A stretch of DNA of 64,000 nt from Clarkia xantiana subsp. parviflora. Lineage: Eukaryota > Streptophyta > Magnoliopsida > Myrtales > Onagraceae. The notes beneath the pieces are model-generated. The model was given only the letters and a program-made list of their open reading frames with translations, was not told where the DNA came from and did not search any database. Made by a program: the position numbers and the translations under genes. Location of the stretch: the NCBI GenBank assembly GCA_036873135.1, contig JAPTYO010000009.1, positions 22,775,756 through 22,839,755 on the forward strand, written 5' to 3'. Below are positions 54,478 to 64,000 of this stretch, one piece after another (the first letter of the stretch is position 1; each line of letters begins with the position of its first letter).

Positions 54478-57400
54478 TTACTGAATACCGATCAAACGTG
54501 CATAATCCACCCACCTGAGAAAAGGAGCGATTCTCAGATTAACAATAAGACATTAGCTAGAAACCGAAACAAGAGAAGGAACATATTAGCAGTAACGGGT
54601 GGTGTAAAGAAAGTCTTACAGCAAAGATCCCAAGAAGGTGTTGCCAGTCCGAACAGCAAAGCAGAGTGCACTCAGCATGAGCTTGTGTTCATGTAGTAAA
54701 GGCTCAAGGAGACGCTGTTCGATTACACCAGCAACCACTTGATATCTACATGCCACATTATATACAGTTTAGGTTAAGATGATACCAGAGTCTGTTGTAA
54801 TTCACCCTTCTAGACAGAACCATCTATTTCATCCATTCAGATGAGTACACATATATTGAAAGTATAATTTGGATCCCACCGATGAAAGTCATAAAATGCT
54901 TCATCCAGGCAAATAAATTGTATGGTATAACTTTATTCAGTCTGCAGAAATTGTATCCTTCCTCCGGAAGTAATTTTTCTATCGAGTTTATTGATTGGAG
55001 AAAAAATTTAAGCTTAGACACCAAACCAGACAAACAGACAACTTGAAATGAATCCCTTAGAGAGCATACCTGAGGTTACTTGAGACAGCCATATACACAC
55101 CATAGGCAGCACTGGTGGATAAAATTGGCACATTCTCCACTTCATCTGAGGAAGACTTGTCCACAGCCTTCTTAGCATTGATTAAGGCATTTGTCAGCGT
55201 TGTGCCGACCTGACAAGGAAAACATGCCAATACTCTTAGAATACACCAACAAATGACCATATTCATGGAAATTGCAAACTAAATGGACCTTGATGAACTC
55301 ATGCACTCTATTTACTCTTGCTTGTTTTACAGTAAGTAAACCAACTTTAAATAGTCGCTTTCAAATTGAAAGGCGGGAATGTTTCTGCAGATTAGAAAGT
55401 CTAATACAACCACGGACTCATCCCAAACAGATCAACCATCGGTATTTTTATCATATGATACCATCCCATCCCTCTAGTAAGAAACCGTAGCTCGAATATG
55501 GCAGTGAGCAAACACATACATGGAAGGATGTTTGAAGCTACTATACTATTAGTCAGACAAAACAGGATGGTGGAATATATCTGTGAAATCTTGAGTATCA
55601 TCATGCCGGAGATAATAGAGAAACATGCAAGCGGATATAATATCACCAAGCAAAGAAACAGAAGCTCACCAATGAAGCAGTAGTACCAACAGCAAAAAGC
55701 TTTGCTCCATTGCGCTGCACAAACCCATTGGTAACATGGTTAATTTTGTTTACCGTGAAATCTAAGATCAACTAAAACATGTATTGTGTCATAAATTATC
55801 TAATTAGGGCTTTGATACTTGCTTCATAAGTATTGGCAATTTGAGAAGATATTATATAGATAGATCTTATCTTCTAAAACTGACTCCGAACCAAGTAATG
55901 AAAACCGAATTAGATAAATTTATCTGTAACATAGTGCTAGAAAGGAGAGGGAAAACTTACTCCTATAGCACCTAACCTCTGCATTAAAGAATATGAGGTC
56001 CCAGAGAGAGCAACCTGTGAAAGAAAGAAAACAATAAGTAAATAAATCTTCCTCTAATATCTCCAAATAGTTTGTTGGTCACTGAGTTTCTGAAGGACAT
56101 TATTCAAAAAAAATCTATTGATTGCAACATCAATAAAAGAAACAGGCAGGAATACACTTAAAAGAGTACTGGAATAAGAATCTCTGATTCAAATCACCTG
56201 GAAAGCATTGTCAGGACAACCATGGAAGAATTTCGCAATTGATCCAGCGCTTGTAGCAAGAGCTGGACGGAGAGCAACAGTAGGTGCAGGAAGATAGACA
56301 AGCATGAAATCCGCAATTATTGCCATTAGCTGAGGAAGAGATCACATGCACATCAATACCCCTTATTAAAGATGCAGAGCCCAGCCTAAAACCTAAATGG
56401 ATTCACTCAACTCCACTCGCATATGAATCCAAGATCGTCGTATTGGAACTCTCATTTCAGGATAAGTGTATTGCTAAAGCATGTAACAGTAGCAACTTTG
56501 CAAGATTTAGGAGATCTAGAGACAACATTTTGCAGAGCGCCCTACTAACAAGGAGTTAGGCTTTAATGAAGGCAGCCCTCTTTTGCAATGGAACCTACCA
56601 CCTAAATATAGGTAATATGAAAATCAATATGTCACAGTTGTACTCAACTTCCAGGAATTAGGAGCTTGTTGCCTTGTTAATCATGTGTCAGAAAAAGGTT
56701 ATAGGCTAATGATCCATATAAGAAAACCATCTTGAAGAAAGAAATGGCACAGATCTGTGACGTATAGATCCTTACCACGTCTGCAAATACAATTTCGAGC
56801 TCGTTGAAGAAATTTTCTCTGCGTTTTTCGTACTCTGCAGCAGTCTACACAGAATTGAACCCAGAAGAGTGTCAGTTTTCCAGCTACTCCATATATATAA
56901 AAGATGTTGGAGAGAAATACATTGTTTAACTCATCAACAACAAAAATGAGCCATCTTTACTCTTGGAATGCAGCAAAAGCAAGCATAGCTTGCAATCAAT
57001 AGCTACCATAATTTGGAATATGCTTATCTCAGGCATAAAAGAAAGTCCAATAACTGTTTGTAACATGTAGTACGTTGGGATGAAGTGCAACTATAGAAGG
57101 CTGGAACAATGTAACACGTAGAAAAATCAGAGCTTTGGGCTACTAATCTCCAGTCCTGTAAATTACAGTGATCTGTACAAAATAGCATCGGATTATCGAT
57201 TCCCATGGATTCCCATGCCCTCCATAGTCTCTCTCATCAATCTCTACCAGAAGTGAACACTATCAGATGAGCTATGAGATCCAACAGAGATGGCAAGGAA
57301 TTAGAGAATATCACATTCGACATGTAAAGAACGAAATTTCAAAATTCTAAAACAAAATGAGTTTAGTTTTTTTTTCTTTTACCAAATTACAGACAGAATT

Positions 57401-57982
57401 CCACAGAGGGAAAAGTGGAAAGAACCCACCGACCTTAGTGAAAATCCCTACGCCACATTCCATGCCGACCTTTGCCAAGAATAGATCGTCAGCCAGAAGC
57501 CTTTCCCTGAATCCCCCGAACTGCATCAACCAACGCAGAAACGAGGATTTGTCCAGCTCCAGAAACCTGGACACTACCGATCCGGGGATCCTCCCGGCTG
57601 CAATCGCTGCAGCCAAATCCTTCGGTAGACTCTCCAAAAGCCGATCAGACTCGGCCAACACCATTAAAGCCTCCTTCTTGTTATTGTCCCCAGCACTGCC
57701 GGAGCCGCCATCATGATCTCCACCTCCACCGCGTCCACCGGAGGAATTTCCGTCATTGCCGCCGATGTAACCACCATCATCGCCGGAGGCAAATGGCACG
57801 AAAATTGTTCGGAAGCCCCGATCGACCCGCCTAGTGGAAATCAGGGTGGAGGCTGACGGAAGAGAGAGGCGGAGCGGATGCAAGAGTGGTGGTGCCGCGG
57901 ATGATGCGACATGAAAGTGGAGGGTACTGGGTGGGGAGAGCTGAGAGGAGGAGGGAAGAAGGAGAGCGGCGGCGATTGCCAT
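54478..57982 (-). CDS. RER4: RETICULATA-RELATED (DUF3411) chloroplast membrane protein
   Basis: Eight exons on the minus strand: 57434-57982, 56776-56844, 56198-56329, 55961-56014, 55670-55714, 55070-55209, 54620-54745 and 54478-54514. They sum to 1152 nt (383 residues), all with GT-AG ends and consistent phases. The N-terminus is a Ser/Ala-rich chloroplast transit peptide followed by a Gly/Asp-rich linker. The family core starts with RLLESLPKDLAAAIAAGRIP and FGGFRERLLADDLFLAKVGM, continues with hydrophobic segments (MAIIADFMLVYLPAP), GTTLTNALINAKKAVDKSS and STSAAYGVYMAVSSNLR, and ends in WVDYARLIGIQ. Members sit in the plastid envelope and affect mesophyll development and leaf reticulation. 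RER3 and RER4 are close, so the symbol is the nearest family label. No lesions seen; probably functional. Confidence 0.92.
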
Positions 57983-58438
57983 GCTTGAGCGCTGTATTGC
58001 GGCTGTTAATGCGGGTTGTGCTAGCTACTCGCGATCTCTGTTTCCTACCTGTGAGATTCTTCAGTTATTTTGTCACAGTAGAAATGTACTCAACGAAGCT
58101 CTGCCATTGGCCAACTGCCAAAACCCAAAAGTATTTTCTTTTTCTTTTTCTTTTTTCGGGGCTGACTTTTAAGCAAATATATGATAAAACAGAACAAAAA
58201 AAAATCAAAATCAGAACGTGACAACGACCGGTAAATTTCAATAGGCCTGTCATTCGGACATATAGAGAAGAAAATTTTGGATTTTGGCTTCCATTTTCAA
58301 AATGTTTTGTTTTTTCAATACACTTAAAAATGTTTAGACAGTATAAATAAACCAATAAATCATAGAGTGATAGTGAATAAGTCAAGTTTATTAAATAAAT
58401 AAATAAATAAATAAATAAGTAAGTAAGTAATCTAGGAG
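57983..58438. other. Upstream region of the RER-like gene
   Basis: About 450 bp between the start codon and copia E, presumably holding the promoter. It includes an AAAT tandem run (58391-58418). No clear TATA box chosen. Confidence 0.4.
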
Positions 58439-58633
58439 TGTTGTGAAATAAGAGAAGTAATATGAGAGAGTAATGAGAAATGTGTAATTCACATGTACAA
58501 TGATCCTTTATATAGAGTATACATAGACTTGGGGAGCAGGAAATTTATCTAAATAATATCTACTGATAATACTATTTACAGATAATATCTACTCTATAGA
58601 TAGAGAACATCCACTACAGATATATTCATAACA
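58439..58633 (-). repeat. 3' LTR of copia E
   Basis: Pairs with 63123-63317. On the minus strand it follows the PPT AAGGGGGAGTG. Confidence 0.85.
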
Positions 58634-61600
58634 CTCCCCCTTGAATGTTCATAAATGGATTGTGTCTCGTTAAAATCTTACTAGAAAAAACTCAGTGGGA
58701 TAAAAATTTAGTGAATGAAAAAGAGTACACAATTATGAATCCCTTTTGTAAGTTGCCTCATTAAAAACCTTACCAGGAAAACCCAGTGGGATAAAACCTT
58801 GGTTAAGGGAAAAAGAGTGCAGCGGTGTAGATTTTCCCATGGTGTTGACATCATGTAATATCTTTAAGTCGACGCAATCCAATATTGTTCACCAATCTTC
58901 AAAATTCGCAGTCGGTAAACCTTCGAGATTAAATCCGCACAGATTTGTTGGATGGTAATGTCACATTTCTTCTTAAGATAGTTGCTGAAGAATAACTTGA
59001 GGTGAATGTGTTTTGTATGTCTCCTTTGATATAACAATCTTCAATTCGAGCTATATAACCTGCATTATCTTCATATATACAATATAATGGTACATTTCAT
59101 GATATAACTTGCATCTTGCATAGCCAAGTGATTTATGACTTGATTCAATCTGATAATAAACTCATGTAATTCGTCCCTCGGAGATACATAAATATTTTCT
59201 TAATTTTATTCCAATTTTTCTGTGTTTGAGAAGAACTAAATCTTGCATTTAACCAATAACATGTCATTTCCACTGTAATTAGCAAGATATACTAGAGCTT
59301 ATGTAGCATTATAAGGTACTTCTGAACTATTATGTTCTTCGTCAATCTCACTAGGACGGAAACTACATTTATCCACATCTTACGATGTTATAACCATTAA
59401 TATACTCAACATATGCGGTTTATCCATGTAAAATATTTTCAAGACGTTTTTTATTACTATATGACAATAATATTATCAATTAATATCTTAAGTACTCGAT
59501 CTTCAGGCTGAGCCAAACCTTTTTCCTTTCAATATATTTTTCTGAATCTTAACATCATCAATAAATTGATTGTATATAAAAACTCTTCAGGAGTTTCAAT
59601 ATCTTCAAATTCTCCCCCTCACGTGATGCCCCTTTCGGCTATAGCGTGATCAATTCAACTTATCAAATATGAGTTTCATTTATTCACATATTAGCATATG
59701 ATGCAACTTAGCTCAAATTTGTTGTACACTATGGAGAATATAACATAACCAGCCTGTATTATTTTAAATGGTACAATCTGTCTATTGTCCAACATTCTTG
59801 GAAGATTTTCCATACTCGCAATTTAAATTTTTGGAATTTCACTATCAAATTAGCCACCCAAATAGGCTATAAGTAATTCATATCATGAGACGCATAAAAA
59901 AATAACCTTGTTTATGTACTGCCAACGTAATAATATATTTGAAGGTGATTGCTCAACTAAATAATTCACATAATAATTGCCAGGATTCTGCATATAACAT
60001 TTGTACCACGGGCTGTGCGTATATATCTTATGACACAATTTATTTATGCGGGAAATAATTTGTATCTACTGGCTTCCACCTTCTGCATTTTTCATGCTAA
60101 TACTTGCGTCTTTTCAAACTTTGGCCAATTATAATGATTATTTGACATATTAAGCTCAAGATCCTCATCTTGTTATAAATTTTCACTCGTGAATAATATT
60201 CAAAATTGTTGTCGACTACATTATATTTTACGGTTCCATAAATTCCCATTAATGACATAACTCATTGAGATATCTTTATTGTAATTACTTTCAGGTACCT
60301 GAACCACTTCTGTGGTTTCGTATTTAGTTATGTCTTTACTTCTTTTGTAAATCACCTCCATAATAAGACCATATTTATTTCTTTTCTTTCCATGCTCCAT
60401 TATTCTTTCAAAAATTACTTTGGAACCGGTATCGCACGTTTCAGGCGTGTGTAATTTTACATTATAATTTGTCACCCCGAGACATTTCAAATTGGAGCAT
60501 TTGCATCCGGTAATTGACTTATGACTTTTTGGGTCTCATAAAGTCACTTAATAGGCAGTATCTGAAAATTTTGATCTCTTTGAACTTCAGGTTCATATTA
60601 TCATTATGTGAGAATCTAAATGAGATAATAAGACCCTTTTTTTCAGTCAATCTCTTTTCTGCCAGCTGCTTCTTTTGTCCCCCTAATGTTGGGAAAAGTT
60701 GTTCATCAATAACAACAGCAATTTTCGCTTTAAATATATATCAGTCATTGTTCTCAGATAATTGATTTATAGACAACATATTTTCGCAACATTCCAGACA
60801 CATGTTTGTGCCTTGCGGTGGAGTAATTCAAACATATATCGCACATCATTAATATATGGGAGATTTGTCTCTTCACCAAAATTTGGTTGTAATGGGGAGA
60901 ACTGTGATTTGACATTGGTTTGATGCGCAGTTAATTGCCGCTCTCATAATAGCATGCATTTGTACTCAATTTGCTCTCATTAGTTGCAGTCTAGCTATTT
61001 GATTGGTGGCTCTTTGTAACTTTTATGCTGTACTGCGAATCTGGACATGCAATTGTCTGATTCTTGTATTAATATCAACTTTTAATATCATCATTCTTAT
61101 ATAATTCGGAAACTTTGCTCTTGCAATTTTATACGTGCACATGTGACCATATAGTAGATGCATCTTTTAGTAATAATATTGTGGTCCACATGGCAGGTGA
61201 ACGGGCCCATATACACCTTTATAATTTTCATAAATAAGGGGATTTCATCCAGAACTTAGTTGATGATGATCACATAATGATTTTTCTTTGAGAGCAAATA
61301 TCATAATAATTTATGGAGAATCTTCAGGTTCTTCCAAATAATTTATTACGCAACGTAAGTAGTCCGGAATGGTCAGTAACCGGTCATGCCAAAAATTATA
61401 TTATATGGGTAAAACTTCTGGTTTACCTCAATGCATCAGTAAACTTCTGCCATACCGATATATTTAATCAATCATGTCAATATTGGTGGTAAACTTCTGG
61501 TTTACCTGATATGTATGTCTTTCATAATCTGCAAGAGATATATTTCATATCTCTTGTAACACATTCCGCATGTTTTTATTTTATTCATCTTCATCTCAAT

Positions 61601-63103
61601 AACGATTGGGGAGTATTCACATTCTTTATAAAAAAAAAAATGAAGTATATGATATCATATAAATAATATTAATAAAAAAATGCATAAAGCATAAATAAAT
61701 AAATAGTAAATGCTCGATTTCATGATCATGGATCATTTATAGCTCAATTTTTTTTAAAGGATCTTCATTATTCTTATTTGTAGCTCAATATCTTTAAGAT
61801 TTTTTTTTTTCATATCTCAAAATCTCTTAGGATATCCAGATCTATTCAATATCATTTATTCGAAATAATTCAGGATCTTTAGGATCTCTGTTCATAATTC
61901 AAAATCTTTAGGGAACTTCAATCCCGTTAATTCATAGTCTCATATATTTAGGATCTTCAGGATCCTTTATTCATTTCAGATCTTGTAGGATCTACATGAT
62001 CATTTATGATAATTCATGATTTTTTAGAATCTTCAGGATTCTTTATGTATAACCCATGCGTTACATGATTCACTTTTCATACTTGAAGATCTTTACTTCA
62101 TTAAATCATTTTTTATACATTATAGGATCTTGATCCTAAATGTAGTAATTCTTGAGCTTTTGAATAACTCTTGATCTTCTAAATCATTTTATAATGAAAT
62201 ACAATGAGCACAATAATATAATGCAGTGCAGAAAATAAAAGTGTAATTGTAGATGCAATGCAAGAAATATAAAATATAACTGTAAATTCGAAAATTTAAA
62301 TAAATATTAAAATTTATAATCTTGATCTTCAGGATCGTAATATCGAATCTTCTTCATGATACGATATTCATAAATAATGCATTTTTCTTAATCGTAATAT
62401 CCCATATTTGTATTTCTACTCTTAAAAGGTCATTATAAATTATATCACTCACTTCAGGGATTTGAATATATTCTCATTGTAATCATAAACTCGCTTCAGG
62501 GAGTGAATCATAAAGTGCACCACTCACTTCAGGGAGCGAAGCATCTAGTGGGCGATGCATATAATTTTTGCTCATCAATTACATATGAATATACAGTATC
62601 TAGCCACACTATTTTTTTATGATAATTCACTTGCTACTACGAGTGTAGCATATTGATGCATATAATGTTATGTTGTATGCAACGGAAATCGAGTCCCGTA
62701 AGATCTAACACGTTGCGTGATCATAAAAATCGACTCGGCAATTCCAACATGATGCTGCAACATAACAACAATATTGATTAGACATCAATTAATCAATAAA
62801 ACTAGATTATTTAAAATAATAATTAGAATATAGAAAAATGGTGTAGAATAAAATAGTCTCCCTTTTCGTTAACCATGCACAGAAAAAGAGCATTATCATA
62901 TTGGTCTTAGGAATAGGCAGGAATATGCATCATTGCTATCCATCATCATATTGGTGATCTTCAGTATCGTAGGTGGAAGAAGACTTGGCTCAGGTTGAGC
63001 CCCCCTATGCCGAGTGACGATCTATTGTGTATACGTATGTCACTGGTTTACGACTGACAGTACGGAACTGAATGTAAATCTGAGACAAAAAAAATAAAAT
63101 AAG

Positions 63104-63122
63104 CGACATCGTGCTGATAACG
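63104..63122 (-). other. PBS-like site of copia E
   Basis: The minus strand reads CGTTATCAGCACGATG directly after the LTR end ACAACA. It shares TATCAG with the usual copia PBS but is otherwise different, as in other plant copia elements with a non-standard primer. Confidence 0.5.
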
Positions 63123-63317
63123 TGTTGTGAAATAAGAGAAGTAATATGAGAGAGTAATGAGAAATGTGTAATTCACATGTACAATGATCCTTTATATAGA
63201 GTTTACATAGACTTGGGGAGCAGGAAATCTATCTACATAATATCTACAGATAATACTATTTACAGATAATATCTACTCTATAGATAGAGAACATTCACTA
63301 CAGATATATTCATAACA
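63123..63317 (-). repeat. 5' LTR of copia E
   Basis: TATA box on the minus strand (complement TTTATATA at 63191-63198). Confidence 0.85.
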
Positions 63318-63951
63318 ATGAGAGATTAAAAAATGGGTCATGTATATTATTTAGTGGAATAGAAGAAAAAAAATATCTCATTCTTTCCTATACGTAAACA
63401 ATTATCCATAAAAAAATTACTCATTGTAATTTGTAAGTGCTCTAAGAGCATCCACAATGCTTTTACTAAATCGCTTTCCTTAAAAGTGTCACGTAGGATT
63501 TTATTTGTGGTTTAAGGAAAATATAAATTTATGTAATGCTTAAATAATAATAGGTCCACAATAGTTTTACTTAACCATTTTACTTAAAAATATTTAATTA
63601 TTAAACTTTAACCACCAATTTAAAAAGTAATTAATTTATAACGGATATGCAATTGGACGCAGGAATTCACGACGCTATATACATATACATACACATACAT
63701 ATATATATTTATTTATTTATAGTACTCAAGATTCGATGATTTCTGGTGATCCACTTTCAAAAGAAGTAAGCTAATATGTGTACCATCTTATTATATATAG
63801 AGCTATGATGCACAGTCCGATTAGAACGGGCAGAGTTGTTCCGATCCAGATACAGGGGTATCAATTGTAATATTTGTAAACTTTTAGGGCAAAATTTTCT
63901 TCACTGGGTCGGAACATCTCGGACCATGAAAGTCGGATCATATATAATTTT

Positions 63952-64000
<49 letters not shown>
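63318..64000. other. AT-rich end of window with MITE scrap and (TA)n
   Basis: AGAGCATCCACAATGC near 63447 looks like a MITE terminus of the common GAGCATCCACAATG type; no right end is seen. A (TA)n run fills 63953-64000. No gene. Confidence 0.45.

Larger units (their letters stand above)
58439..63317 (-). mobile_element. Old Ty1/copia element E, interior decayed
   Basis: 195-bp LTRs at 58439-58633 and 63123-63317 (TGTTGTGAAATAAG to TTCATAACA) with about five differences. The left LTR abuts CTCCCCCTT, the complement of a PPT, and the right LTR abuts a PBS-like site, so the element reads on the minus strand. Minus-strand relics near 58859-58960 give LPTANFED and NNIGLRRLKDI, the end of a copia RNase H/pol. 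Flanks AGGAG and ATGAG may be a one-mismatch duplication. The interior (4.5 kb) has no usable frame. Confidence 0.78.

Noticed and set aside
54457..54696. 79-codon frame on +
   Set aside because: Antisense shadow of the last two exons of the RER-like gene.
57357..57716. 119-codon frame on +
   Set aside because: Antisense to exon 1 of the RER-like gene.
60221..60765. Open frames inside copia E
   Set aside because: No copia domain could be matched; the interior is decayed and the frames are chance.

Overview
This window is plant nuclear DNA, almost certainly from a eudicot. The evidence is GT-AG introns in two intact host genes, a chloroplast-targeted RETICULATA-RELATED protein, plant-type Ty3/gypsy (Tat lineage) and Ty1/copia retrotransposons, and MULE- and hAT-type non-autonomous elements. 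I see no bacterial-style operon, CRISPR array, tRNA or rRNA. About 85 percent of the window is nested transposable elements. The genus cannot be named from sequence alone.

Layout. (1) 1-24596: two closely related Tat-lineage gypsy elements stand in inverted orientation, copy A (+, 1-12803, 5' end outside the window) and copy B (-, 12999-24596). Their 3' LTRs face each other across a 195-bp scrambled junction, so this is a giant imperfect palindrome. Each copy has LTR, PBS, a proline-rich leader ORF, gag-protease, RT, a decayed first RNase H, an intact-looking second RNase H, integrase, a tandem hairpin-repeat spacer, and then a spliced gene on the opposite strand that converges on pol, followed by PPT and LTR. 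Both copies are broken, at different places. Copy A also carries a hAT-like insertion which itself carries a MULE-like element. (2) 24597-29870: a host island with an intact three-exon DUF604 glycosyltransferase-like gene (26143-28536, +) and a decayed B3/REM-type gene (about 28839-29860). (3) 30190-37723: two decayed copia elements, the second inserted into the first. (4) 37724-51973: a third gypsy element (C) of a related family. Its 5' LTR is split by a fairly young copia element (D, 37983-42329). C has lost all of RT, RNase H and integrase, carries two successive gag-type modules, and still keeps the antisense gene and a tandem hairpin array. (5) 51974-54103: AT-rich spacer with hAT-like scraps, a probable solo LTR and a MITE. 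(6) 54478-57982 (-): an intact eight-exon RETICULATA-RELATED (RER3/RER4-like) chloroplast membrane protein gene. (7) 58439-63317 (-): an old copia element with recognisable LTRs but a decayed interior. (8) 63318-64000: MITE-like scraps and microsatellites.

The most interesting system is the antisense gene carried by the gypsy elements. It has a GC-rich leader exon, a 5'UTR intron, a PF04195-like N-terminal domain, a basic patch, a coiled coil and an acidic tail. It is kept in two divergent families, including one that has thrown away pol. In both families a different array of hairpin-forming tandem repeats lies exactly where sense gag-pol and antisense transcripts would collide. The A/B palindrome is also a strong candidate source of long hairpin RNA.
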